A DNA stretch of 52,988 bases from Thermoplasmata archaeon (GTDB taxonomy: Archaea; Thermoplasmatota; Thermoplasmata; Lutacidiplasmatales; UBA184), in the NCBI GenBank assembly GCA_027315165.1, contig DAHUYN010000013.1:1-52988 (forward strand), in the 5' to 3' direction. Below the pieces are notes generated by a model that worked only from the letters and a program-made list of their open reading frames with translations, was not told the DNA's origin and searched no databases. The position numbers and the translations under genes are program-made. Positions 15,809 through 25,698 of this stretch are shown one piece after another. Each line of letters begins with the position of its first letter. Position 1 is the first letter of the stretch.

Positions 15809-16332
15809 CGACGGGACCGCGCTACCGCGTCCCGTTCCGCCGGCGCCGGGCGGGCCTCACGGACTACCGGGTCCGGCTCAAGCTCCTCAAGTCGGGCCAG
15901 CCGCGAGCCGTCGTGCGCCTCTCCCACGGGCGGATCCGTGTCTCCGTCACCGAGTACGACCCGAAGGGCGACCGGGTCGTCGCGGCCGCCGAGAGCCTCG
16001 AGCTCAAGCGGACCGGCTACCCTGACCACGGGCTCTCGGCGACGCCCGCCGCCTACCTCGTCGGCTACCTCGCGGGCCTCCGGGCCAAGGAAGCCGGCCG
16101 GACCGAGGCGGTGCTCGACGCGGGCCTGCGCCGACCCACGCAGGGCGGCCGCCTCCTCGGGGCGCTGAAGGGGCTCCTCGATGCGGGCCTCGAGATCCCC
16201 CACGGCGAGACGGCGTTCCCGAGCGTCGACCGGCTCAACGGGACCCATCTTCGCCCGCCGCTGCCGAAGCCGCTCGAGGCGTACAAGGCGGAACTCTCCA
16301 AGATCACCGTGCGCGCAAAGGAGTCGCCGTGA
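15805..16332 (+). CDS. rpl18: 50S ribosomal protein L18 (uL18)
   Basis: 175 residues from ATG 15805; a long open frame upstream is a high-GC shadow. Archaeal L5e-type 5S rRNA-binding protein: [20 protein letters not shown] at the start, [20 protein letters not shown] in the middle and a C-terminal stretch after [15 protein letters not shown]. It works with L5 in placing 5S rRNA. Overlaps S5 as GTGA. Confidence 0.96.
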   Translation: MTTGPRYRVPFRRRRAGLTDYRVRLKLLKSGQPRAVVRLSHGRIRVSVTEYDPKGDRVVAAAESLELKRTGYPDHGLSATPAAYLVGYLAGLRAKEAGRTEAVLDAGLRRPTQGGRLLGALKGLLDAGLEIPHGETAFPSVDRLNGTHLRPPLPKPLEAYKAELSKITVRAKESP

Positions 16333-17174
16333 GCGCCGCGTCGATGCCACCGCCGACCCGGGACGGCCCGAGCGGCCCCCCGCCCCCGCCGCCGTGGGTC
16401 CCCCGCACCGAGCTCGGACGGAAGGTCCACGCGGGCGAGCTCACCTCGATGGCCGACGTGCTGCGCTCCGGGCTCCGGCTCCGCGAGCCGCAGATCGTCG
16501 ATGCGCTGCTGCCGAACCTGCACGACGAGGTTCTCGACGTGAACATGGTCCAGCGGATGACCGACTCCGGTCGCCGGTTCAAGTTCGCCGTGACGGTCGT
16601 CGTCGGCAACGGCGACGGGTTCGTCGGGCTCGGACGCGCCAAGGGCAAGGAGGTCGGCCCCACGATCCGTCGGGCCATCGACCGCGCCAAGCTGAACCTT
16701 GTCGAGGTCCTTCGGGGCTGCGGCTCGTGGGAGTGCGGCTGCGGCCGGGCCCACACGGTCCCCTTCCTGGCGAGGGGCCGCGTCGGCTCGGTCGTCGTCC
16801 ACTTCCGTCCGGCGCCCCAGGGCGTCGGGCTCGCCGTCGGGGACGTCGCCAAGCCGATCCTGCGCTTCGCCGGCATCACGGACGCCTGGGCGTTCACCGA
16901 GGGCCACACGAAGACGACGGTGAACTACGCCCAGGCGGCGTTCGCCGCGCTCGCCGGGCTCGGCTCGATGAAGGTCGAGGCGGCCGACGCGAGCCGGCTC
17001 AAGATCGTGCGAGGGCCGATCGGCACCTCGATCCTGCCGCCCAAAGAGCCGATGGCCCCCCGCGGCGGCATGCGGGGCGGTCGAGGCGGCCCCGGCGGAC
17101 GCCGGCCCGGCGGTCGGAGTGGGCCGGGCCGCCGCGGACCGCCCCCGCGGGCCGCGCCGCCCCCGAGGAGGTAA
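16329..17174 (+). CDS. rps5: 30S ribosomal protein S5 (uS5) with Gly/Arg-rich tail
   Basis: 281 residues from GTG 16329. The S5 core is clear: [38 protein letters not shown] and the archaeal [12 protein letters not shown] insert with three cysteines and a histidine. The last 40 residues are almost only Gly, Arg and Pro, with repeated RGG-like units; typical archaeal S5 ends near residue 210-240. A Pro-rich N-terminus is also present. RGG tails usually bind RNA, so an extra rRNA contact is plausible but unproven. Confidence 0.95.
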   Translation: MSAASMPPPTRDGPSGPPPPPPWVPRTELGRKVHAGELTSMADVLRSGLRLREPQIVDALLPNLHDEVLDVNMVQRMTDSGRRFKFAVTVVVGNGDGFVGLGRAKGKEVGPTIRRAIDRAKLNLVEVLRGCGSWECGCGRAHTVPFLARGRVGSVVVHFRPAPQGVGLAVGDVAKPILRFAGITDAWAFTEGHTKTTVNYAQAAFAALAGLGSMKVEAADASRLKIVRGPIGTSILPPKEPMAPRGGMRGGRGGPGGRRPGGRSGPGRRGPPPRAAPPPRR

Positions 17175-17176
17175 CG

Positions 17177-17617
17177 ATGGCGTGGATGGTCATCCGGGTA
17201 CGGGGCACGATCCACGCGCGCCACGACATCGTGACGACGCTCGAGCACCTCAACCTGACGCGCCCGAACCACGCGACGGTGCTCCCCGAGGCCGAGGAGT
17301 TCCGCGGGATGCTCTCGAAGGTCCAGGGCTACGTCACCTGGGGCGAGGCCGAGCCCGACACCGTCTCTCTCCTCCTCAAGGAGCGCGGCGAGACCCACGA
17401 GGGGGCCAAGCTCTCGACGGTGCCCGAGACGGACCTTCCGGGTCTCTCCAAGCAGGTCCTCACGCAGGGCCTCACACGGACGCCGGGCGTCCGACCGCTG
17501 TTCCGCCTGCGGGCGCCGCGGGGCGGGTGGCGGTCGACGAAGCGCCCGTTCGCCCTCGGCGGGGCCTTGGGCTACCGCGGGCGCGCCATCAACGACCTCG
17601 CACGGAAGATGCTGTAG
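17177..17617 (+). CDS. rpl30: 50S ribosomal protein L30 (uL30)
   Basis: 146 residues from ATG 17177, with GAGGAGG just before it. Archaeal L7e type: a MVIRVRGTIHARHDIVTTL start and LNLTRPNHATVL, longer than the 60-residue bacterial L30. It ends with an Arg/Gly-rich segment (APRGGWRSTKRPF) typical of the archaeal form. Nine bases separate it from L15. Confidence 0.95.
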   Translation: MAWMVIRVRGTIHARHDIVTTLEHLNLTRPNHATVLPEAEEFRGMLSKVQGYVTWGEAEPDTVSLLLKERGETHEGAKLSTVPETDLPGLSKQVLTQGLTRTPGVRPLFRLRAPRGGWRSTKRPFALGGALGYRGRAINDLARKML

Positions 17618-17625
17618 GAGGATCG

Positions 17626-18054
17626 ATGCCGAGCCGAACCAGGAAGTTCCGGGGACTGCGCACCCACGGCCGCGGGATCAAGGCGGGCCGCGGCGCCGGC
17701 AAGCAGGGCGGACGCGGGAACGCGGGGCTGCACAAGTACAAGTTCAAGTCGATGCTGATCTACGCGCCGGACCACTTCGGCCGGCACGGCTTCAAGCGGC
17801 CGCCCGAGATCGTCGAGCGGCCGACGGCCGTCAACGTCGGCGACCTGCCGGGCCTCGTCCCGGTCCTCGAGGCCGCGAAGGCGCTGACCCGCGACGGAGC
17901 GGCGTTCGTCGTCGACCTCTCGCGGATCGGGGTCGACCGCCTCCTCGGCGGAGGCGCGGTCGAGGGCCGCTGGAACGTCCACGTCGCCCACGCGACCAAG
18001 CACGCCCGGGAGAAGGTGACCCTGCTCGCCCAGCCGCCGGCCCCGGCGAGCTGA
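17626..18054 (+). CDS. rpl15: 50S ribosomal protein L15 (uL15)
   Basis: 142 residues from ATG 17626, with TAGGAGG upstream. Archaeal L27Ae type: RKFRGLRTHGRGIKAGRGAG with the Gly-rich loop GKQGGRGNAGLHK, then HFGRHGFKRPPEI. Last ribosomal gene of the cluster. SecY follows after 50 bases that contain a separate TATA box. Confidence 0.96.
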   Translation: MPSRTRKFRGLRTHGRGIKAGRGAGKQGGRGNAGLHKYKFKSMLIYAPDHFGRHGFKRPPEIVERPTAVNVGDLPGLVPVLEAAKALTRDGAAFVVDLSRIGVDRLLGGGAVEGRWNVHVAHATKHAREKVTLLAQPPAPAS

Positions 18055-18070
18055 CGGCGCTCCCGAAGGG

Positions 18071-18078
18071 TATATAAT
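18071..18078 (+). promoter_or_regulatory. TATA box of secY
   Basis: TATATAAT is centred 30 bases before the secY ATG and downstream of the L15 stop. SecY can therefore be transcribed independently of the ribosomal operon from a nearly leaderless message. Confidence 0.75.
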
Positions 18079-18104
18079 CGCCCAGCCGGCTGCAATCGAG
18101 GTCC

Positions 18105-19874
18105 ATGGCCGAGGAGGAGACCCCGCGCAACTACAGTTGGGCGATCCCGCTCTTGGTCATCGCGGGGATCCTGCTCGGCGTTGACTGGGTCTGGGCCCAC
18201 CCCACCCCGATCGGCTTCGGGATCACCGCGCTCGCGGTCGGGGTCGTCTTCGGCCTGTTCTTCTTGGGGCTCTCCTACGACGGGCCCAAGTCCAAGCTCT
18301 ACGGCCTCAAGCCGGTCACGTCGCGGATGCCCGCCGTCGCGCAGCCTCGAGGGCACGTGCACTTCCGCACGAAGCTGTTCTGGACGATCGTCATCCTGCT
18401 CCTCTACTTCCTCCTGACGAACATCTTCCTCTACGGCGTCGACCAGGCGCAGGTCATCGACCTGTTCCAGAGCTACCGCGCGATCCTCGCCGGGCAGCAG
18501 GGGACGCTGATGCACCTCGGGATCGGCCCGATCGTCACGGGCTCGATCATCATGCAACTGTTCACCGGCGCGAAGATCATCAACCTGGACCTCACCGACG
18601 ACGAGGACAAGGGGATGTACCAGGGCGCCCAGAAGGTGATGGTCGTCGCGATGATCTTCGTCGAGGCGATCCCCCAGGTCTTCGGCTACCTCTCGCCCTC
18701 GACGTCGCTCGTCTCCTCGCTCAACGTCACCTCGCCGGGGAACGGCTTCCTCCTCGCCGACCTCGTGATCATCGCCCAGCTCGTCTTCGGGAGCTACCTC
18801 GTCTTCCTGATGGACGAGGTCGTGAGCAAGTGGGGGATCGGGAGCGGCATCTCGCTGTTCATCGCGGCCGGCGTCTCGCAACAGATCATCCAGGGGACGC
18901 TGAACTGGCTCCCCGCGAGCTCGACGACGCCGGTGGGCATCTCGAACCCGCCGTCCGGGACGATCCCGAAGGCGATCTGGTTCTTCACGAACCAGAACGC
19001 GGGCCAGCTCGCGGGCGGCGGCTGGGAGCAGATCATGCTCCACGCCCCCAACCCGGTCGTCGCCCTTGCCGGCACCGCCGCGATCTTCTTCCTCGTCGCG
19101 TGGACGGAGTCGACGCGGATCGAGCTGCCGCTCTCGCACGCCGAGGCCCGCGGCGCCCGAGGCCGCTACCCGCTCCGCCTGATCTACGCGTCGAACATCC
19201 CGGTCATCCTGATGAGCGCGCTGCTCGCCAACGTCTCGATGTTCTCGATCCTCCTCTGGGGGAACGGGACCCTCCAGCATTTCCCGCTCATCGGCCATCA
19301 GTGGTGGATCGGGAGCTATCCCGCCTCGGCGGCGATCGCGCAGGCGCAGGGGATCACGCAAACGACGCCGCTCACGGGGGCGGCCTACTACCTCTCGACG
19401 GTCAACGGTCTCGAATCGTGGCTGCTGCCGCTCGTCAACGCGCAGACCTACGGCGCCTTCCTGGTCGGCCACCAGTGGTGGCAGGACCTCGCCCACGTCG
19501 CGATCTACTTCACCGTGATGGTCGTCGGCTCGATCATCTTCGCGAAGTTCTGGATCCAGACGACGAACATGGGCCCGGAAGCGGTGGCCCGGCAGATCGA
19601 GGCCTCGGGGATGCAGATCCCCGGTTTCCGGCGGGAGCCGCGCGTCCTTCGGCGCGTCCTCGCCCGCTACATTCCCGTGATCACGGTCATCTCGGGGGCC
19701 GCCGTCGGCGCCCTCGCCGCCGGCGCGGACCTCATCGGGACCGTCGGCAACGCGAGCGGCACGGGCGTGCTCCTGACGGTCGGCATCATCATCAACCTCT
19801 ACGAGGCGATGGGCCGTGAGCAGCTGATGGAGATGAACCCGCTGCTCCGCCGGTTCCTCGGGGGCGAGGCGTGA
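18105..19874 (+). CDS. secY: Protein translocase subunit SecY with two extra N-terminal membrane segments
   Basis: 589 residues; archaeal SecY is usually 430-490. The canonical fold begins near residue 85 (FRTKLFWTIVILLLYFLLTN). It has the plug region, the LVIIAQLVFGSYLVFLMDEV segment, SKWGIGSGISLFI and YYLST near the C-terminal half. Before it lie two additional hydrophobic segments (about residues 11-31 and 37-57), so 12 spans are predicted instead of 10. SecY forms the Sec pore; SecE and SecG/Sec61-beta are not in the window. The ATG is fixed by the TATA box. The stop overlaps the next start. Confidence 0.95.
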   Translation: MAEEETPRNYSWAIPLLVIAGILLGVDWVWAHPTPIGFGITALAVGVVFGLFFLGLSYDGPKSKLYGLKPVTSRMPAVAQPRGHVHFRTKLFWTIVILLLYFLLTNIFLYGVDQAQVIDLFQSYRAILAGQQGTLMHLGIGPIVTGSIIMQLFTGAKIINLDLTDDEDKGMYQGAQKVMVVAMIFVEAIPQVFGYLSPSTSLVSSLNVTSPGNGFLLADLVIIAQLVFGSYLVFLMDEVVSKWGIGSGISLFIAAGVSQQIIQGTLNWLPASSTTPVGISNPPSGTIPKAIWFFTNQNAGQLAGGGWEQIMLHAPNPVVALAGTAAIFFLVAWTESTRIELPLSHAEARGARGRYPLRLIYASNIPVILMSALLANVSMFSILLWGNGTLQHFPLIGHQWWIGSYPASAAIAQAQGITQTTPLTGAAYYLSTVNGLESWLLPLVNAQTYGAFLVGHQWWQDLAHVAIYFTVMVVGSIIFAKFWIQTTNMGPEAVARQIEASGMQIPGFRREPRVLRRVLARYIPVITVISGAAVGALAAGADLIGTVGNASGTGVLLTVGIIINLYEAMGREQLMEMNPLLRRFLGGEA

Positions 19875-20665
19875 GCGACGCGCCGCTCCCCGACGAGGGC
19901 GAGGCGGCGCCGGCCGAGAAGCCCGCGCCGCCGTCGCGCCCGGCCCCGCCGCCGTTCCGCCTGTCGACGTTCCTCCTCACGTTCCTCTTCGTCATGGGCC
20001 TGTGGATGCTCGTCGACTCGCAGGCCCGGATGGGCGTCGCGGACCTGCTGAGCGTCGTGCTCGCCCCCGCCATCGGCTTCGGCGGGCACTACCTGCTCCT
20101 CACGATGTTCCTCGCGGCCGTCATCGAGATGCTCGCGACGGCGCTCGCCTACAACTGGGCGACCGACTGGGTCAAGGCCGCGCGCGTGCAGAAGTGGGGA
20201 CAAGCGTTCCGCAAGGTCCAGTCGGAGGCGCTGCGCTCGGGCAAGAAGGACCGGATCGACGCGCTCAAGCCGCATCAACAGCGGCTCACGATCCTCTCGA
20301 GCGAGGTCTCGATCGCCCAGCTCAAGGGGATGGCGATCACCTGGTTCTTGGTCATCGCGATCTACACGTGGGTCGGGATCTTCATCGGCGCGACGAACAC
20401 GACGCAGCTGGGCCCCTGCGGCGTCGCCGGCGGAAACCCCTCGGGGACGGGGGCCTGCGTGACGATCGGCGGCGCCACCGCGAACCTGCTCTCCCCGACC
20501 CCCGGCCTCAGCTTCCTCCCGCTCTGGTTCGTCATCTTCTCGTTGTACACGATCCCCACGTCCGTCGCACTGCGCCGCGCCCTCAAGCACTGGTGGCTCA
20601 AGCGCTACCTCGCCGCGCACCGGTCCGACGCGCCCGGACCCGGGGCCGTCGGGGGCGGTGCGTGA
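19871..20665 (+). CDS. EMC3/TMCO1-like membrane insertase (DUF106)
   Basis: 264 residues from GTG 19871. A Pro/Ala-rich N-terminus is followed by membrane segments at about 37-55, 62-90, 155-175 and 215-235, with a charged cytoplasmic coiled-coil loop in the middle (WVKAARVQKWGQAFRKVQSEA). This is the DUF106 layout, the archaeal branch of the Oxa1/YidC/EMC3/Get1 superfamily. Position directly after secY is common in archaea and fits a role in membrane-protein insertion. A Gly/Cys-containing outer loop at about 175-205 is larger than usual. Confidence 0.88.
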   Translation: MSDAPLPDEGEAAPAEKPAPPSRPAPPPFRLSTFLLTFLFVMGLWMLVDSQARMGVADLLSVVLAPAIGFGGHYLLLTMFLAAVIEMLATALAYNWATDWVKAARVQKWGQAFRKVQSEALRSGKKDRIDALKPHQQRLTILSSEVSIAQLKGMAITWFLVIAIYTWVGIFIGATNTTQLGPCGVAGGNPSGTGACVTIGGATANLLSPTPGLSFLPLWFVIFSLYTIPTSVALRRALKHWWLKRYLAAHRSDAPGPGAVGGGA

Positions 20666-21213
20666 TCGCCCGCGTCGTCACGATCACCGGCCCACCGGGG
20701 AGCGGCAAGTCCACCGCGGGCCGGGGGCTCGCCGGGCGCCTCGGGCTCGACTACGTGAGCGCCGGCGCGCTGTTCCGTGACGAGGCCAAGGCCTGCGGCC
20801 TCGACCTCGCGGCGTTCTCCCGGTACGCCGAGGCGCATCCCGAGGTCGACCGCGCGCTCGACGAGCGCATGGTCGCGCTCGCCCGGCCGGGCCGGCTCCT
20901 CGAGGGCCGCCTCACGGGGGCGCTCTGCCGTCGTCGAGGGCTGGCGGTGGTCTACCTCGTCGTCACCGCCCGCCCCGAGGTGCGCTATCGTCGCCTCTCC
21001 GAACGGGACCGCCTCCCGCTCGCGCAAGCGCGCGCGGAGACGGAGGCGCGCGAGGCGAGCGAGCGGGCGCGGTACGAGCGCTACTACGGCGTCGACCTCG
21101 AGCGCGAGCGCCCGGACCTCGTCGTCGACTCCTCCGAGCTCTCTCCCGAGGCGGTCGTCGACCGGCTCGCCGCGTTCGTCGGGACCGTCGGCGGGCTCAA
21201 GGGGTCCCCGTGA
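20662..21213 (+). CDS. cmk: Cytidylate kinase, archaeal type
   Basis: 183 residues from GTG 20662, overlapping the preceding stop. The P-loop GPPGSGKSTAG is at residues 9-19, followed by LGLDYVSAGALFRDEA. The lid region is Arg-rich (RYRRLSERDRLPLAQAR). It phosphorylates CMP/dCMP for nucleotide recycling. The cmk-cbf5 pairing downstream of secY is a conserved archaeal arrangement; the adk, L34e and L14e genes that often sit here are missing from this stretch. Confidence 0.9.
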   Translation: MIARVVTITGPPGSGKSTAGRGLAGRLGLDYVSAGALFRDEAKACGLDLAAFSRYAEAHPEVDRALDERMVALARPGRLLEGRLTGALCRRRGLAVVYLVVTARPEVRYRRLSERDRLPLAQARAETEAREASERARYERYYGVDLERERPDLVVDSSELSPEAVVDRLAAFVGTVGGLKGSP

Positions 21214-22142
21214 CCGACGGACCCCTGACCGGGACGCCGGCCGATCGGCTCGCCGCGGGGTCGTTCCTGCTCATCGACAAGCCGAGGGGGCCGAGCTCGC
21301 ACCAGGTGACGGCCTGGGTCCGCGACCTGCTCAGTCTCGAGAAGGCCGGCCACGCCGGGACCCTCGACCCGAACGTCTCGGGGCTGCTCTGGGTCGGGGT
21401 CGGGCCCGCGCTCAAGCTGCTCCCGCTCGTCCTCGAGTTCCCCAAGCGCTACGTCGGCCTCGTCGCCTTCCACGCCCCCGTCGCGGCCTCCGACCTCGAC
21501 CGGGTCGTCCGCGAGTTCCTCGGGCCGATCTTCCAGACTCCGCCGGTCCGGTCCGCGGTGAAGCGCGAGAGGCGGAGCCGGACGCTGTACCGCCTCGACG
21601 TCGTCGAGTCCGAAGGCCCGCGGGCCCTCCTCGACGTCACCGCCGACTCCGGCACCTACGTCCGCACGCTCGCCGTCGACCTCGGGGAAGCGCTCGGCGT
21701 CGGGGCCCACCTCGAGGAGCTGCGGCGCGTCGGCACGGGACCGTTCCGCGAGAGCTCCGCCATCGCGATGACCGCGCTCGCCGATGCCGTCGCGGAGGCC
21801 CGCGCCGGCCGCCCGGAGCCGCTCGTGTCGCTCTTGCATCCGATGGAGGAGGTCTGGTCCCAGTTCCCCCAGGTCCGCCTCAAGCCGGCCGCCGCCGCCG
21901 CCGTCGTCCACGGCGCCGACGTCGCCCGCGGGGGGATCGAGGGGGTCTCGCGGAACTTCGCCGCCGACGCGCACGTCGTCCTGCTCGGCCCCCGGGGCGA
22001 GCTCCTCGCCTTCGGCCGCGCCGCCGTCGACGCGAAGGAGCTCTCGGGCCGTCGCCCCGGATGGGTCGTCGACACCGAGCGGGTCTTCGCCGAGCCGTCG
22101 GCGTATGGGCCGCTCTGGCGGCGCCGAGCGGCGCCCTCGTAG
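21210..22142 (+). CDS. cbf5: tRNA/rRNA pseudouridine synthase Cbf5 (TruB family)
   Basis: 310 residues from GTG 21210. The catalytic aspartate is D53 in the motif GHAGTLDPNVSG. LIDKPRGPSSHQV opens the domain, and TADSGTYVRTLAVDLGE forms the second conserved block. A C-terminal PUA domain (about 225-295, ending in GELLAFGRAAV) binds the ACA motif. In archaea Cbf5 with Nop10, L7Ae and Gar1 forms the H/ACA guide-RNA complex and can also modify tRNA U55 alone. Overlaps cmk by four bases. Confidence 0.95.
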   Translation: MTDGPLTGTPADRLAAGSFLLIDKPRGPSSHQVTAWVRDLLSLEKAGHAGTLDPNVSGLLWVGVGPALKLLPLVLEFPKRYVGLVAFHAPVAASDLDRVVREFLGPIFQTPPVRSAVKRERRSRTLYRLDVVESEGPRALLDVTADSGTYVRTLAVDLGEALGVGAHLEELRRVGTGPFRESSAIAMTALADAVAEARAGRPEPLVSLLHPMEEVWSQFPQVRLKPAAAAAVVHGADVARGGIEGVSRNFAADAHVVLLGPRGELLAFGRAAVDAKELSGRRPGWVVDTERVFAEPSAYGPLWRRRAAPS

Positions 22143-22183
22143 CGGGCGAGTCAGCATTATCCCCGACCCCGGCTCCGGCGGAC

Positions 22184-25100
22184 GTGGCGTCGGACCGGGC
22201 CGCGTCCGGGATCGGCGAGCGGGTCTTCCGCGCGCTCGGCCGCGGGATCCTCAAGCACCCGCTCTACCCGATCCTGTTCTGGGTCGTCCTCCTCCTCGTC
22301 GCGCTCCCGTTCCTCGGCGCCGTCAGCTCGGTGACGACGAACTCGGCGACGACACTCCCGGCCAGCGCGCCGAGCGCCGTCGCCCAAGCGGAGATCGACC
22401 GGCTCTTCCCGAACCAGTCGGGCGGCGCCGACAGCCTCCTGCTCCTCGAGGGACCGAACCTCACGGGCGCGACCGGCGAGGCGAGCGTCCTCGCGCTGAC
22501 CCGGGCCATCGAGTCGGACCCTTCGGTGACAAACCTCGAGGGGGTCTCGTCGCTCTACACGACCTACGCGAGCTACCTCGAGGCGAACGGTCGGATCGCC
22601 GCGGCCGCGATCGCCGCCGCCGACGGCTCGACCCCCTCGATCGACGCGAGCGTCAACGCGACGGCGTCGCTCCTCTGGGGCCCGACGGCGACCTACGTCG
22701 CCACCTGGTCGACCCTCCTGGCGACGCACCCCGGGACGCCGCCGGCCTCGTGGAACGCTCCCGCCTACAACGCGACGGCCGCCTCGCTCGGACCCGACCC
22801 GGGGGCCCTCGAGGCGCTCGCCTACTTCTACGAGGGGCCGCCCGGCGGCGCGGGGACCGGCTACGCGGGGGGATTCAACAAGAGCGCCGACTGCGCCTCG
22901 GCGCCGCTCGCCGTCGTCGCCTGCGCCGAGAACACGACGCGCGCGACCCTCGGCCCGAACCTCGACCTCTTCCTCCCGCTCCCGTCCGCCCAGGCGCTGG
23001 GCGGCCTCGTCCTCGCGAACCTGGGTCTCGCGACGTTCTCGAACGCGACGGCGCAGCGGAGCGTCGCGCTCGCCGCCGTCGCCGAGACCGTCGGGCTCGC
23101 CCCGGGGTTCGTCGAGACGGTCGACGGGGTCTTCCCGGGCGGCGTCGCGACGGGCGCGAGGCTCACCGCGTGGGCCGACGGCGTCGTCGGCAACGGGACC
23201 CTTCCCACCTACCCACTCCCCGTCCCCCCGGCGATCTCGTTCGCGTTCCTCGCGCCGAACGCCTCGGCGGAGCTCGTCGTCGTCTCGTTCGACGTCTCGG
23301 ACAACTACAAGACCGCGAGTGGCGGCACGCCCGTCTTCGACTCCCTCGAGGAGATCGCGCGGCTGGTGCCGACCGTCCTCGCGGTCACGGACCCGGGCCA
23401 CACGCTCACCGTCCTCCAGACGGGCGGTGCGCCGCTGGACCAGGCGCAGAACCAGGTCCTCAGCTCGAGCCTCGGGCTCGTGCTGCCCCTCACCGTCCTC
23501 GTCCTCGTCGGGATCACGATCGTCTACTTCCGGGCGCCGCTCGCGCCGGCGCTGACGTTCGGCGGCCTCGGGATCGCGCTCGCGCTCGGGCTCGCGGGCG
23601 TCGTCCTCGTGGGCCGGCTCATCGAGCACGTCGACTCGACCTCCCTCGAGCTCCAGAACACGTTCGTCCTCGGCGTCGGGACGGATTACTCGATCTTCCT
23701 CGTCGCCCGCTACCGGGAAGAGCTCTGGAAGGGGGCCGACCCGAGGGAGGCGATCGTGACGACCGTCACGTGGGCCGGCCAGTCGATCGCGACGAGCGGG
23801 AGCACCGCGATCCTCGCCACCCTGGCGCTCGCCTTCAGCGGGGTCGCGCTCCTCGAGCAGTGGGGGATGGTCCTCTCCCTCGCGGTCCTGATCGCCGTCT
23901 TGGTCTCCCTCACGCTCGTCCCGGCGCTCCTGGTCGTCGTCGGTCCGAGGGTCTTCTGGCCGTACACCGGCGAGCGGTTCCGCCGGCACGCCGACCGCAC
24001 CGTCGGCCGACGGCGCGAGGAGAGGACGTACTTCTACCGCGTCGGCCGCGCGGTGCGACGGCGGCCCCGCACGGTGGTCCTCCTCCTCGCCCTCGTCTCC
24101 CTCCCGCTGTTCTACGTCGCGCTCACCGCGCAGACCTCCTACGACTTCTACGCCCAGCTGCCCGCGGGCTACTCCGCGACCGACGGGCTCGCGGCACTCG
24201 GCACGCACTTCGGCCCCGGACGCGCGTTCCCGACGATCCTCCTCGTGACGATGGCGAGCCCGCTCCTCGTCGGCAACGCGACGAACCTCTCGGAGTTCAC
24301 CGACCTCGCCGACCTCGCGACGCTCCTCAACGGGACCTCGGGCGTCGCCTCGGTGGACTCGCCCACCGGACCGCTCGCGGCCCCGCTCTCGACGTGGGTC
24401 GCCTACCCGAGGCTGCCGAGCGCGACCCAGGCGCTCCTCGCCGGAACGCTCTCGGGCTACCTCGGGACCGACGGGCGCACCGTCTGGATCACGGTCTATT
24501 CGAGCTCGGGCGGCCTCACGGCCGAGTCGGTCCGCCTCCTCGACACCCTCCGCGGCACCGTCGACGGCTTCGCCTCGGCGCACCCGGACGTCGTCGGGGT
24601 CGCCTTCGGGGGAGGGGCCGCCGTGACGAGCGACATCGAGCAGCAGACCGCGCTCGCGACCCAGCGGCTCCTCCTCGCGGTGTCGCTCGGCCTGATGGCG
24701 GTCCTTCTCCTCGTCCTCCGCTCCTGGCTCATCCCGCCTCTCGCCGTCGCGACGATCGGGGTCTCGATCGGCTGGGCCTGGGGCGCGACGAACCTCGTGC
24801 TCGGCTCGCTCGCCGGCTACCCGATCTTCTACTTCGTGCCGACGGTGATGTTCGTCCTCATCCTGGGCCTCGGCATCGACTACAACATCTTCCTGCTCAC
24901 GCGCGTGCGCGAGGAGCGGCTGCGCGGCCACTCCTCGGACGAGGCGATGGTGCAGGCGCTCGCGAGCACCGGGGGGATCATCTCCGCGGCGGCCGTGATC
25001 CTGGCGAGCGCCTTCGCGATCCTGATGACGAGCGAGTTCCTCCTGCTCAAGGCGATCGGCTTCGCCGTCGCGACGGCGGTCGTGCTCGACGCGATGGTCG

Positions 25101-25210
25101 TCCGGACCTACCTCGTCCCGGCGTCGATGTTCCTCCTGGGCGAGCGGGTCTGGCGGCTCCGCCGCCCGCCCGTGCCGCCGTCGAACGACGCGGCGCGGCC
25201 GACGCGCTAG
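22184..25210 (+). CDS. MMPL/RND-superfamily membrane transporter
   Basis: 1008 residues from GTG 22184. The upstream open frame is rejected because an ATTATCC box at 22156-22162 lies about 26 bases before this codon. Two homologous halves each consist of one membrane segment, a large extracytoplasmic domain (about 60-410 and 645-800) and five further segments. Each half carries the family motif: [15 protein letters not shown] and [15 protein letters not shown]. Archaeal members are thought to move lipids or hydrophobic compounds using the proton gradient; the substrate here is unknown. It shares its stop tetranucleotide CTAG with the converging peroxiredoxin gene. Confidence 0.9.
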   Translation: MASDRAASGIGERVFRALGRGILKHPLYPILFWVVLLLVALPFLGAVSSVTTNSATTLPASAPSAVAQAEIDRLFPNQSGGADSLLLLEGPNLTGATGEASVLALTRAIESDPSVTNLEGVSSLYTTYASYLEANGRIAAAAIAAADGSTPSIDASVNATASLLWGPTATYVATWSTLLATHPGTPPASWNAPAYNATAASLGPDPGALEALAYFYEGPPGGAGTGYAGGFNKSADCASAPLAVVACAENTTRATLGPNLDLFLPLPSAQALGGLVLANLGLATFSNATAQRSVALAAVAETVGLAPGFVETVDGVFPGGVATGARLTAWADGVVGNGTLPTYPLPVPPAISFAFLAPNASAELVVVSFDVSDNYKTASGGTPVFDSLEEIARLVPTVLAVTDPGHTLTVLQTGGAPLDQAQNQVLSSSLGLVLPLTVLVLVGITIVYFRAPLAPALTFGGLGIALALGLAGVVLVGRLIEHVDSTSLELQNTFVLGVGTDYSIFLVARYREELWKGADPREAIVTTVTWAGQSIATSGSTAILATLALAFSGVALLEQWGMVLSLAVLIAVLVSLTLVPALLVVVGPRVFWPYTGERFRRHADRTVGRRREERTYFYRVGRAVRRRPRTVVLLLALVSLPLFYVALTAQTSYDFYAQLPAGYSATDGLAALGTHFGPGRAFPTILLVTMASPLLVGNATNLSEFTDLADLATLLNGTSGVASVDSPTGPLAAPLSTWVAYPRLPSATQALLAGTLSGYLGTDGRTVWITVYSSSGGLTAESVRLLDTLRGTVDGFASAHPDVVGVAFGGGAAVTSDIEQQTALATQRLLLAVSLGLMAVLLLVLRSWLIPPLAVATIGVSIGWAWGATNLVLGSLAGYPIFYFVPTVMFVLILGLGIDYNIFLLTRVREERLRGHSSDEAMVQALASTGGIISAAAVILASAFAILMTSEFLLLKAIGFAVATAVVLDAMVVRTYLVPASMFLLGERVWRLRRPPVPPSNDAARPTR

Positions 25211-25647
25211 CGGGAGAGGAACGTCACGCGGGCCCTCGTGACGTGCCGCGAGGCGTCGGAGCTGTCGACGATGTCCGTGATCCGGCCATCGCCTCCGACG
25301 AAGAAGGTGACACGCCGCGCCCGGCCCTTGGGGTTCAGCGTCCCGTAGGCGGTCGCGACCTGTTTGGAGGTGTCCGCGACGAGCGGGAACGGCAGCGAGT
25401 ACTTCGAGGCGAACGCCTGCTGGTCCGCGACGTCGTCGACGCTGACCCCGACGACCTCGACCTTGTGCCCGCGCAGGTCGGGGTAGAGGTCGCGGAACCC
25501 CTTCGACTCGATCGTGCAGCCCGGCGTGTCGGCCTCCGGGTAGAAGTAGAGGATCACGGGCGCACCGCGGAGGGAGGAGAGACGAAGGGGGCGGCCCGTC
25601 GCGGTCGGGGCCTCGAAATCGGGCGCGAGCTCACCGATGGCCGGCAT
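25207..25647 (-). CDS. Peroxiredoxin, Bcp/PrxQ type
   Basis: 146 residues from ATG 25647. The thioredoxin fold has the peroxidatic cysteine C44 in [13 protein letters not shown]. The residue five positions later, where many PrxQ proteins have a resolving cysteine, is not Cys, so it probably works as a one-cysteine enzyme. It reduces hydrogen peroxide and organic peroxides using thioredoxin-like donors. A TATA box (minus-strand CTATAAG, about 25667-25673) lies about 24 bases before the ATG. Converges on the transporter gene with overlapping stops. Confidence 0.93.
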   Translation of the reverse strand: MPAIGELAPDFEAPTATGRPLRLSSLRGAPVILYFYPEADTPGCTIESKGFRDLYPDLRGHKVEVVGVSVDDVADQQAFASKYSLPFPLVADTSKQVATAYGTLNPKGRARRVTFFVGGDGRITDIVDSSDASRHVTRARVTFLSR

Positions 25648-25698
25648 GGCTCGCCGTAGTCGCACGGGCTTATAGGCGGCACCGCCGCCGCCGACCCC

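Noticed and set aside
20777-22183. A long in-frame extension of the MMPL transporter running back across cmk and cbf5.
   Set aside because: The extension is low-complexity Arg/Pro/Ala sequence in another frame of two recognisable genes, and a TATA box supports the start at 22184.
22157-24931. A 924-codon minus-strand frame inside the transporter gene.
   Set aside because: It encodes a highly charged sequence with no motif, typical of the antisense shadow of a hydrophobic GC-rich gene.
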